DNA from: Gammaproteobacteria bacterium
GTDB lineage: Bacteria > Pseudomonadota > Gammaproteobacteria > SZUA-229
Direction of reading: 5' to 3'
Length of the DNA stretch: 6,442 bases
Assembly (NCBI GenBank): GCA_023136715.1
Contig: JAGLQT010000221.1
Span: 1-6,442, forward strand
This document shows, in pieces, positions 1-6,174 of the stretch (position 1 is the stretch's first letter; each line of letters starts with the position of its first letter). The notes beneath the pieces are model-generated. The model was not told the DNA's origin and did not search any database. It saw only the letters and a program-made list of their open reading frames with translations. The position numbers and the translations under genes were made by a program.

Positions 1-607
1 AAATTCGTTGCATGGCCATGTTCGGCGGTGTACCAATCAAGGTAGCCGTCCCACCTATTGAACAGGAGTAAGCAATGCCTAGCATAAGAGCAGTAAGCAG
101 GGCCTGACGATCATATTTATTCAGGTTCACAGATGAGCCCGCATAAACAGCCAGGCCGATGGGCAGAAGCATAGTTGCCGTAGCGGTATTGGAAATCCAC
201 ATTGACAGGCATGCACCGGTCAACATGAATCCAAAAACCATTAAACGCGCGCTGCCATGAAACCAGCTGATAATACGTAAGGCGATACGAGTATGCAGGT
301 TCCAGCGTTGCATTGATAAAGCCAGAACAAAACCACCAATGAATAAGAAAATCGTGGAGTTCATATAAACGGAAGCAACTTCCCTGCCGGAAGTTATCCC
401 CAGTAATGGAAATAGAACGAGTGGTAATAAAGCTGTTGCCGCAAGAGGAAGTGCTTCACTAATCCACCATGTCACCATTAGTACAGCGATAGCAGACATG
501 TTTTGTATGGCGATGCTCGGGAAGACGGGTAGCCAAAGCACTATCAGGAAAAGAGCCAGTCCCAGCCAGAAACCAAAGTTATTAAATGTAGAGCTGGATT
601 TTTTCAT
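1..607 (-). CDS. DASS/SLC13 family anion:Na+ symporter, N-terminal part (3' end outside window)
   Basis: This is an inner-membrane secondary transporter of the divalent anion:sodium symporter family (SLC13, like VcINDY), which takes up dicarboxylates, sulfate or related anions with sodium. I translated it by hand from ATG at 607. It stays open for 202 codons to the left edge, a little under half of the roughly 450-500 residues usual in the family. Hydrophobic segments alternate with short loops from about residue 11. The first hairpin carries the family Ser-Asn-Thr motif (S139-N140-T141 in MWISNTATATMLLP). It is followed by the hallmark CSIGGTATLIGTPPN at residues 182-196. The start lies 15 bases after the stop of the macro domain gene, so it is probably co-transcribed with it; no clear Shine-Dalgarno precedes it. 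Family membership is secure. The substrate cannot be told from this half: sulfate, succinate/malate and similar anions all remain possible. Confidence 0.9.
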   Translation of the reverse strand, partial: MKKSSSTFNNFGFWLGLALFLIVLWLPVFPSIAIQNMSAIAVLMVTWWISEALPLAATALLPLVLFPLLGITSGREVASVYMNSTIFLFIGGFVLALSMQRWNLHTRIALRIISWFHGSARLMVFGFMLTGACLSMWISNTATATMLLPIGLAVYAGSSVNLNKYDRQALLTALMLGIAYSCSIGGTATLIGTPPNMAMQRI

Positions 608-622
608 AGGTGCTAAATATTA

Positions 623-1138
623 TTAATCGTGTTTATTGTGTTCGGAAAGGCTTTGTTTTAAGACCTGTTCAACCGCATCATTAAAACAGGCGAATATTAT
701 ATGCTTTATAGAGCTATTCTGGCTGGTATTGAGGATTTCAGTAATAGCTATCTCACAGGCCTGATTAATGGGATAGCCATAGATACCGCAGCTGATAGCT
801 GGAAAGGCAATGGATTCTAGATTGTGCTGATCAGCGATTTTTAAGCATTCACGATAGCAGGATTTAAGTAGTTCGGCTTCATTATGATTGCCGCCGTGCC
901 AGACGGGGCCGACGGTATGAATCACATATTTAGCAGGTAATTTATAGCCTTTAGTTATTTTGGCAAAACCTGTCTCACAACCCTTTAGAGTTATGCATTC
1001 CTCCAGAAGACCAGGCCCGGCAGCACGATGTATAGCTCCATCAACACCACCGCCGCCAAGCAGGGAGTTGTTGGCGGCATTGACGATAGCATCTGTCTTG
1101 AGTTGTGTTATATCTGTATTAATTATGTCTATTTTCAT
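623..1138 (-). CDS. YmdB-like macro domain protein (probable O-acetyl-ADP-ribose deacetylase)
   Basis: A 171-residue protein consisting of one macro domain, close in length to E. coli YmdB (177). Proteins of this MacroD-type group bind ADP-ribose and hydrolyse O-acetyl-ADP-ribose or remove mono-ADP-ribose from acidic residues; E. coli YmdB also affects RNase III. The ligand-binding elements are all present: INTDIT near the N-terminus (D9, adenine side), NAANNSLLGGGGVDGAIH at residues 20-37 with N23 and D33 matching the YmdB catalytic Asn and Asp, the segment ending HTVGP (74-78), and the phosphate loop ISCGIYGYP (115-123). I chose ATG at 1138 because the conserved fold starts there. The same frame stays open to 1381, but that extension overlaps the end of mutM and has no macro similarity. 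The gap to mutM is 25 bases and to the downstream transporter 15 bases, suggesting one transcript. The target is unknown. No signal peptide, so cytoplasmic. Confidence 0.93.
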   Translation of the reverse strand: MKIDIINTDITQLKTDAIVNAANNSLLGGGGVDGAIHRAAGPGLLEECITLKGCETGFAKITKGYKLPAKYVIHTVGPVWHGGNHNEAELLKSCYRECLKIADQHNLESIAFPAISCGIYGYPINQACEIAITEILNTSQNSSIKHIIFACFNDAVEQVLKQSLSEHNKHD

Positions 1139-1163
1139 AATGAAAGATACGTCACTGTTAATG

Positions 1164-1982
1164 TTACTTTTGGCAGGATGTGCAATAAAATGTCGAACGA
1201 CTTTGTTGAGTGATCTGTTTAATAGGTTTGCCGCACTCGGAGCAGGCTTCGTCTGCCCGACCATAAACCCGTAATTGCTGTGCAAAATAACCCGGTTGAC
1301 CATCTTCACGGGTAAAGTCGCGTAATGTTGTGCCGCCCTGTTTAATGGCGTCGTCGAGTATTTGTTTGATAGCGACGACAAGTTTTTCGCAGCGTAACTT
1401 TGACAGGCTGCCGGCCTTACGTTTGGGATTAATGCCTGCGATAAAAAGTGATTCGCTGGCGTAGATATTACCTACGCCGACAACCACGTGACTGTTCATG
1501 ATGAAGGATTTAATTGCGCAATTACGTTTACGTGATTGCGCATATAGGTATTCAGCATTGAATTCATCATTCAGTGGTTCAGGCCCAAGTTTGCTGAGTA
1601 GTTTATGTTCTTCAATAGCCTGCTTTGTCCATAATACACAGCCAAACTTTCTTGGATCGGTGAGCCGTAATACTTTTCTATTACTGAACACAAAATCAAT
1701 GTGATCATGCTTGCCGACAGGCGTTGATGCTGTGCAAATCCTCAGGCTGCCTGACATGCCGAGATGGATGATGACGGTGCCAGCATGATCGAAATTGAGT
1801 AGCAGGTATTTGCCACGACGTGCGACTTGTATAAGTTTATGGTTTTTTATTTTGGACGGTAATGATTTTGGAATCGGCCAACGTAATTTATATTGCCTGA
1901 TGACCACATCGCCGATTTTCCTGTTAATGATATGTGGTTCAATGCCTCGACGGCTGGTTTCGACTTCGGGTAATTCTGGCAT
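1164..1982 (-). CDS. mutM: Formamidopyrimidine-DNA glycosylase (Fpg/MutM)
   Basis: Bifunctional base-excision repair enzyme that removes 8-oxoguanine and formamidopyrimidines from DNA and cuts the resulting abasic site by beta,delta-elimination. At 272 residues it is full length (E. coli 269). The N-terminus MPELPEVE gives the catalytic Pro2 (Schiff-base nucleophile after Met removal) and Glu3. Lys58 in RRGKYLLL matches E. coli Lys57. The strand-probing triad appears as M76 (HLGMSG), R111 and F113 (DPRKFG). The helix-two-turn-helix region has VGVGNIYASE (N172). The C-terminal zinc finger is complete with C247, C250, C267 and C270, and R262 in its hairpin is the DNA-contacting arginine. Every key residue is present, so it should be active. 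It begins 17 bases after the DUF4340 gene with only a weak ribosome binding site and is followed at 25 bases by the macro domain gene. Confidence 0.98.
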   Translation of the reverse strand: MPELPEVETSRRGIEPHIINRKIGDVVIRQYKLRWPIPKSLPSKIKNHKLIQVARRGKYLLLNFDHAGTVIIHLGMSGSLRICTASTPVGKHDHIDFVFSNRKVLRLTDPRKFGCVLWTKQAIEEHKLLSKLGPEPLNDEFNAEYLYAQSRKRNCAIKSFIMNSHVVVGVGNIYASESLFIAGINPKRKAGSLSKLRCEKLVVAIKQILDDAIKQGGTTLRDFTREDGQPGYFAQQLRVYGRADEACSECGKPIKQITQQSRSTFYCTSCQK

Positions 1983-1999
1983 GCTGGCTTGAAGTTGTA

Positions 2000-2917
2000 T
2001 TACTGGGGCTGGATAGCGTTCATGAATTCATCAGGTGAAACCTGTATCGATTCTACGTCTGATTCTTTTCTGGCTTCATCATTAAGCGGCTTCACGATGC
2101 CCGGTCTTAATAAGGCATCGTAGTCTTCTAGGTTGAAATGATATTCAAGTTTAAGGTCGGGGCGAGCAATAATTAGCCAGGGTTCAATATCGGTAATAGT
2201 GAATTTGATTGGCTGTTCAAGATTTTCAAAATAAACCTGAATTTCCCCCAATGATTCTCGCTCAACATAATCATGTACGGAAAATGCCTGCTTATGCGTC
2301 CATTGGTATATGGTCTCGACAATGGCATCGCTCGAAATATCATCAGTGCTTCTCCATAATTTATTCTGGTCACGCGTGAGCGTCTGCTCGGGTAAAATCA
2401 TCTTGATGATATTTGTGCTATTGGCTAATAATTCACGGGCGATTAATGTGCCGATTTGTGAGCTTAATAATGGGTAGAAATGATCGTTGATTAAATGAAG
2501 TTTATTATTGATTTCCACATATCGTAAATTATTCATGGGGTTTGTCATGCCAAAGCTAATTTTGGTGTTGTTGAAACTGATATGCGTATCGGTAGTATTA
2601 AAGTCAAACTTATTAAGCTCAAGATCATCCGTATTGTATTGTGCGATACTGTCCGTGCTAAGCAAATTAAGTAATGTTTTTATGCGGAACTGATTGGCTG
2701 ATATTTCTATGGGTTTTACAAGAAGCCATTGTTGAGCGGATTTATTTAGAAGTATTTCACGTTGCTGGTGATGAATAGATATTTGGTTAATGCTGTCAGC
2801 AGAAACAGGGCTGAGTTTTTTTGTCCCATTTTGATCTACTTCATCGATAAACAAAAACGTGCCCAGGACAATGACCAGTAATAGCAAAAATAAATTGGTG
2901 ATCAGGCGTGACTGCAT
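2000..2917 (-). CDS. DUF4340 domain-containing protein of the Gld-like ABC module
   Basis: A 305-residue protein with one N-terminal hydrophobic segment (about residues 6-24, LFLLLLVIVLGTFLF) after a short basic start. It is therefore anchored in the inner membrane, with the rest in the periplasm. The body matches my recollection of DUF4340 proteins, which are typically encoded just after gldG: a WLLVKP motif (about 64-69), then SANQFRIKTLLNLLS, then beta-rich sequence with paired WR/W-containing repeats. There are no catalytic motifs I recognise and no cysteines for a lipobox. The gene starts two bases after the GldG stop and lacks a Shine-Dalgarno, so translation is probably coupled to gldG. 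By position it is likely a periplasmic accessory of the ABC transporter; this is inference, as no function is established for the family. The C-terminal tail (about 275-305) is acidic and low in hydrophobics. Confidence 0.85.
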   Translation of the reverse strand: MQSRLITNLFLLLLVIVLGTFLFIDEVDQNGTKKLSPVSADSINQISIHHQQREILLNKSAQQWLLVKPIEISANQFRIKTLLNLLSTDSIAQYNTDDLELNKFDFNTTDTHISFNNTKISFGMTNPMNNLRYVEINNKLHLINDHFYPLLSSQIGTLIARELLANSTNIIKMILPEQTLTRDQNKLWRSTDDISSDAIVETIYQWTHKQAFSVHDYVERESLGEIQVYFENLEQPIKFTITDIEPWLIIARPDLKLEYHFNLEDYDALLRPGIVKPLNDEARKESDVESIQVSPDEFMNAIQPQ

Positions 2918-2919
2918 GG

Positions 2920-4302
2920 TTAGCGTTTTCGGCGTCTAAACCAGATGATCATGCCAGTTAATAATAAGATTGCAGGTAATACAATAAAAAATCCGAAGCC
3001 GATGATGATTAGCTCAGTGTCGTCGAGTTGTAGTTTTGTGTCCGGGGCGCTTTTTGTTTCTATAGCGATTAAATCGTCGTCGCCACTCAACCAATCGATA
3101 ATATTTAAACCGAGCGTCAGATTAGCACCAACACCGATATAGCTATTGGATAAGAAATCACTATCACCTGTGATAATAATTCGTTGCGATGCTTTCTCTG
3201 TAGTTTCTGTACCGCTGAGTGTGCGTTCTAGCGCAACTACGATGGCCAGTGGACCCGCAATATCGCCTGATTTTGAATCGAATACTAAATCGCCAGTCAG
3301 GTCTTTGCTTTCAGACCAGCTTTGAGCGAGTGACTGAGCTATGACGGTGCTTTGCCATTCACTATCACCCGTAACTTCAATGCCACGACTGATTGGGAAT
3401 AGCGTATTGTAGTCAATATTTTTTGTGATCGCATGTGAGTGGTAATCAAGTACAGGAATCATTGCGGGGTTCTGTATGCCTAGCGTTTTACGTAAATTGA
3501 TATTGTTATCGACGATGATGCCATCTGTAAATTTGATGTTTAGTAACTGAGCGAGTTTGTTTAGGCCATAGAGCTTATTGCTACTCGATTCTGGATCCAT
3601 CATCCATAATAAATTACCGCCTTGTTCGATATGTTTTTTGATGTGCTGGAGCTCACCTTTTAAAATTAGTTTTGTGGGTGATGCGATCACCAGTATATTG
3701 GTGTTGTCAGGTAAAACAGCTTTCAATAAATGATGTGAGCTACTGACAATACCTTTAGCTGCAAGCTTGGCGGTAAATTGGCTGTAATTTGCATTTTCAT
3801 CGCCCGAAGGTTTACGTTCGCCGTGACCATCGATAAATACCAGTGAGCGATCATTGCTATAACTTAATCGTTGTAGTGCACTGCTGATAGTGCCTTCGCT
3901 CAGTGAAGAAATAATTTCACTGCGTCCCTGGTATTTGATGACGATTTGCCCGTATCGGGTGACCTTATCCAGTTGTGCTAGTTCGATATCAATGTCGGGG
4001 TTAATTATCTTGAAGTTAAAATTATTTTTTTCTCGCTTATAACGGCTGAGTATTTCTTCAACGGCTGTTTTTATGGTGGCGTCATCTTGAATGTAAACAT
4101 TGACCAGCACGGGATCATTCATTTTCTGTAATAAATCGATGCTGCTTTGTGTAATGGTATTGCGCTGACCCGCAGTCCAGTCGTATTGCATGCTGTATTT
4201 CTGACTGGCCCATGCCAGTAGTCCGACCACGCTGAGCAACAGAATGGTGAAAATAATCTTTTGTATTTGTAATTGTAAGCGAATAGCTTTTGAGGTTTTC
4301 AT
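2920..4302 (-). CDS. GldG-family ABC transporter auxiliary protein
   Basis: A 460-residue membrane protein of the GldG / ABC-type auxiliary family. It has an N-terminal membrane segment (about 15-32) after a basic stretch and a second one near the C-terminus (about 430-455) ending in a basic tail, RRRKR. The roughly 400 residues between should lie in the periplasm. Family marks are QRNTIT soon after the first helix (46-51), FIDGHGER (156-163) and ITGDSDFLSN (377-386), with EQGGNLLWMMDP (226-237) resembling the Rossmann-like part seen in these proteins. In Flavobacterium, GldG works with GldA and GldF in a transporter needed for gliding. Here the gene follows the permease by 15 bases and precedes the DUF4340 gene by 2, so the same complex is expected. 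No gliding machinery is visible in the window, so a motility role should not be assumed. Substrate unknown. Confidence 0.92.
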   Translation of the reverse strand: MKTSKAIRLQLQIQKIIFTILLLSVVGLLAWASQKYSMQYDWTAGQRNTITQSSIDLLQKMNDPVLVNVYIQDDATIKTAVEEILSRYKREKNNFNFKIINPDIDIELAQLDKVTRYGQIVIKYQGRSEIISSLSEGTISSALQRLSYSNDRSLVFIDGHGERKPSGDENANYSQFTAKLAAKGIVSSSHHLLKAVLPDNTNILVIASPTKLILKGELQHIKKHIEQGGNLLWMMDPESSSNKLYGLNKLAQLLNIKFTDGIIVDNNINLRKTLGIQNPAMIPVLDYHSHAITKNIDYNTLFPISRGIEVTGDSEWQSTVIAQSLAQSWSESKDLTGDLVFDSKSGDIAGPLAIVVALERTLSGTETTEKASQRIIITGDSDFLSNSYIGVGANLTLGLNIIDWLSGDDDLIAIETKSAPDTKLQLDDTELIIIGFGFFIVLPAILLLTGMIIWFRRRKR

Positions 4303-4317
4303 GTGTGTCGCTGAGCC

Positions 4318-5067
4318 TTAACCTTGTAAACGTTCTGCATCCATCTGACGGATGGTGAGTAACAGGAAGGTGATAATAAACAGGGCAAAATAGGCCAAAT
4401 CTGTCGTGTTAACAATGCCGCGTAGCAATGGTGTAATGTGATGCGTGAGCGAAAGGTAGGTGAAAATGCTACCTGTACTGCCTGCATCACCACTACGTTC
4501 AAGTATCCATAACAGCAATAATAAACCAAAGGTACTGATGGCTGCGACCCCTGGGTTTGCAGTCAGTGAGGATAAAAACAATCCAGCCGCGGCGAAAGCG
4601 CATAATAATAACAATAGCCCCAACAAACCCGATGCCAGTTTTCCAAGATCGAGTTCTGTACCCATCATTAGTGATAAAGGCATCAAACTGATCATAGCTA
4701 TAAGAATCAGGTAGAACAATGTGATGCCTAAAAATTTACCTAGCACAATCTCTCTAATACTAATGGGCGATGAGAGTAAAAGTGTCAGTGTTCCGTTACG
4801 ACGTTCTTCGCTAATTAAACGCATGGTCAGTAACGGTGAAATCATCAGTAACATTACGCTGGCTATCTCTAGTAGCGGTGCAGTTACCAAGTCAGTGACG
4901 CCGGGCGCATTGGGTAAAGAGGTGAGTTCTTTCTGAATGGAAAAGAATACGTCAAGCTGAGAAAAAAATATCCAGCATAAAATTAATTGTGTTACCGCCA
5001 GCACTGTCCATGCTAGCGGTGATAAAAACATGCTGCGTAATTCACGTTTGGCGATGTTTAAAATCAT
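4318..5067 (-). CDS. ABC-2 type transporter permease (GldF-like)
   Basis: Inner-membrane permease of 249 residues, with about six hydrophobic segments (roughly 17-36, 66-84, 112-134, 144-167, 173-189 and 224-240). After the second lies the cytoplasmic ABC-2 motif ISEERRNGTLTLLLSSPISI (residues 85-104), which in this family forms the coupling helix facing the ATPase. The length matches GldF and related single-domain permeases. Only one permease gene is present, so a homodimer paired with two ATPase subunits is likely. The start ATG overlaps the ATPase stop by four bases (ATGA), and a good Shine-Dalgarno, GAGG at 5075-5078, stands seven bases upstream; this is the clearest ribosome binding site in the operon. 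GldF-type modules are annotated mostly as exporters, but no substrate can be read from the sequence. Confidence 0.94.
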   Translation of the reverse strand: MILNIAKRELRSMFLSPLAWTVLAVTQLILCWIFFSQLDVFFSIQKELTSLPNAPGVTDLVTAPLLEIASVMLLMISPLLTMRLISEERRNGTLTLLLSSPISIREIVLGKFLGITLFYLILIAMISLMPLSLMMGTELDLGKLASGLLGLLLLLCAFAAAGLFLSSLTANPGVAAISTFGLLLLLWILERSGDAGSTGSIFTYLSLTHHITPLLRGIVNTTDLAYFALFIITFLLLTIRQMDAERLQG

Positions 5068-5999
5068 GGTTTCGCCTCACTGAGTTTTTCATCACCTAAG
5101 GTAAGGTCAACAAATATTTGTTCCAGTGTGCGCTCGTGAGGAATCACTTTAATCAATCCCCAATTATTAGCAACAGCCGCATGGACGATATCTTCTGCTG
5201 TTCTATTGGTAGTGTGTACCATGAAAGTGTTTTTATTCAACTGTTCAACTTTATTAATTTCTGCAGTCCCATATAGCTGCTCGATGGAGGGTGGGTGTAG
5301 CAGGGTGATTTCGTGTAACCCTTTTGCCTGTGTAGCTAGTAAATCATCCATGTTGGCATCATAGACAAGCTTACCTTTATTAATAATCTGTACTCGATTA
5401 CACACAGCTTCTACTTCGGGCAGTATATGTGTGCATAAAATAATGCCGTGCTCCTTGCCTAACTCAACGATCAAATCACGAATTTCATGAATCTGGTTGG
5501 GATCAAGGCCGACTGTGGGTTCATCCAGAATAATGATTTTTGGTGAGTGAATGATGGCCTGAGCAATGCCAACACGTTGTTGATAACCTTTAGATAGATT
5601 GCCAATCAAACGGCGACCTGTTTCCATCAAGCCACAACGTGTTTTTGCTAGTTTAATAGCGTCTGAAATGAGCTGTTTTTCTATATTGTGTAGTTGTGCG
5701 CAGTAAGCAAGGTATTCATCCACCGTCATTTCTTTATAGAGTGGTGGTTGTTCCGGTAGATAACCAATTTCAGATTTAGCCTGTTTGGGCTGATCCAGTA
5801 AATCAAAATTGCAGATATAAATCTCACCTTCATTAGGGGCAAGATTACCGCTCAGCATTTTCATGGTGGTTGATTTACCGGCACCATTAGGGCCGAGGAA
5901 ACCAAGAATATCGCCAGTTTTCAGCGTGAAGCTAATATCGTCTACGGCACGCTGGTGGCCATAATAGCGAACAAGGTTATTAACAGTAATGAGTGACAT
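5064..5999 (-). CDS. ABC transporter ATP-binding protein (GldA-like)
   Basis: Cytoplasmic ATPase of 311 residues that powers the permease encoded next to it. All nucleotide-binding motifs are intact: Walker A GPNGAGKST (36-44), Q-loop Q83 in GYLPEQPPLY, signature LSKGYQQR (134-141), Walker B IIILDE (154-159), D-loop GLDP (163-166) and the switch histidine H190. The LSKGY form in place of LSGGQ is usual for the GldA/NatA-type group of ABC-2 ATPases. Residues from about 225 to 311 form the C-terminal extension common in that group, ending in the typical ERTLEQIFVDLT. It is the first gene of the minus-strand run, with the 175-base divergent region upstream. The ATG at 5999 places the family's N-terminal strand (ITVNNLVRYYG) correctly; the ribosome binding site is poor. 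Confidence 0.96.
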   Translation of the reverse strand: MSLITVNNLVRYYGHQRAVDDISFTLKTGDILGFLGPNGAGKSTTMKMLSGNLAPNEGEIYICNFDLLDQPKQAKSEIGYLPEQPPLYKEMTVDEYLAYCAQLHNIEKQLISDAIKLAKTRCGLMETGRRLIGNLSKGYQQRVGIAQAIIHSPKIIILDEPTVGLDPNQIHEIRDLIVELGKEHGIILCTHILPEVEAVCNRVQIINKGKLVYDANMDDLLATQAKGLHEITLLHPPSIEQLYGTAEINKVEQLNKNTFMVHTTNRTAEDIVHAAVANNWGLIKVIPHERTLEQIFVDLTLGDEKLSEAKP

Positions 6000-6053
6000 A
6001 GCGTTGCTATTATTCCCGATTTAAAGCGACTTGCAAGTAAAAAATATTAATCT

Positions 6054-6073
6054 TGATAGACACTATCATAGTG
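6054..6073. promoter_or_regulatory. Nested palindromes, candidate operator
   Basis: Two overlapping perfect inverted repeats share the segment CACTATCA. TGATAG-ACA-CTATCA covers 6054-6068 and CACTAT-C-ATAGTG covers 6061-6073. The site is about 55 bases upstream of the ATPase start and about 100 bases upstream of the hyuA-like start, a usual place for a repressor or activator site. Dyad symmetry is seen directly; binding by a regulator is inference, and no regulator gene is in the window. Confidence 0.4.
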
Positions 6074-6141
6074 ACAGCAAGCTTGGATGGCTTAGCCGGG
6101 TTTTTTTCTGATTAAGTTGATATTTCAGGCTTGTTTTCGAT

Positions 6142-6160
6142 GAAGCAGCGTACCTGCTTC
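6142..6160. repeat. Inverted repeat (7-bp arms, 5-base loop) in the hyuA-like leader
   Basis: GAAGCAG and CTGCTTC are perfect inverted arms around the five bases CGTAC. The repeat ends 14 bases before the ATG at 6175. In RNA it would form a compact stem-loop next to the ribosome landing site; in DNA it could be a protein-binding dyad. Neither strand has a T-run after it, so it is not an intrinsic terminator. Confidence 0.5.
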
Positions 6161-6174
6161 TGTAGAATATCGCC

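Larger units (their letters stand above)
6000..6174. promoter_or_regulatory. Divergent intergenic region between the ABC operon and the hyuA-like gene
   Basis: This 175-base AT-rich stretch separates two divergent starts, so it must hold promoters for both genes unless one is driven from elsewhere. Reading the minus strand, TTGCTG and TATCAA are separated by 16 bases and could be a weak -35/-10 pair for the ABC operon, with the 6061-6073 palindrome lying between them. On the plus strand, TTGCAA at 6031-6036 and TGATAG at 6054-6059 are 17 bases apart. None of these is close to consensus, so the promoter positions are guesses. Perfect short palindromes are frequent here: ACTTGCAAGT (6029-6038), the nested pair at 6054-6073, CAAGCTTG (6078-6085) and a hairpin at 6142-6160. 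I see no open reading frame with a recognisable product. Confidence 0.55.

Noticed and set aside
608..622. Search for a terminator or promoter between the macro gene and the symporter gene
   Set aside because: Only 15 AT-rich bases with no inverted repeat; too short to hold either with any confidence.
960..1274. Plus-strand open frame of 104 codons
   Set aside because: It lies opposite mutM and the macro gene, both with complete conserved motifs; its protein resembles nothing and reflects the antisense of real codons.
1139..1381. N-terminal extension of the macro domain reading frame up to an ATG at 1381
   Set aside because: It overlaps the last 218 bases of mutM in another frame, has no macro similarity, and the conserved fold begins exactly at the ATG at 1138, giving a length close to YmdB.
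4299..4529. Minus-strand open frame of 76 codons inside the permease gene
   Set aside because: It is in another frame of the well-supported permease, and the translation is cysteine- and tyrosine-rich with no family features.
4460..4936. Two plus-strand open frames opposite the permease gene
   Set aside because: Antisense shadows of a leucine-rich membrane protein; no start context or homology recognised.
6089..6107. GGC-TTA-GCC followed by GGG and seven T as an intrinsic terminator or attenuator
   Set aside because: The stem is only 3-4 bp with a minimal loop, the T-run is offset from it, and the site lies upstream of both divergent genes where no terminator is expected.
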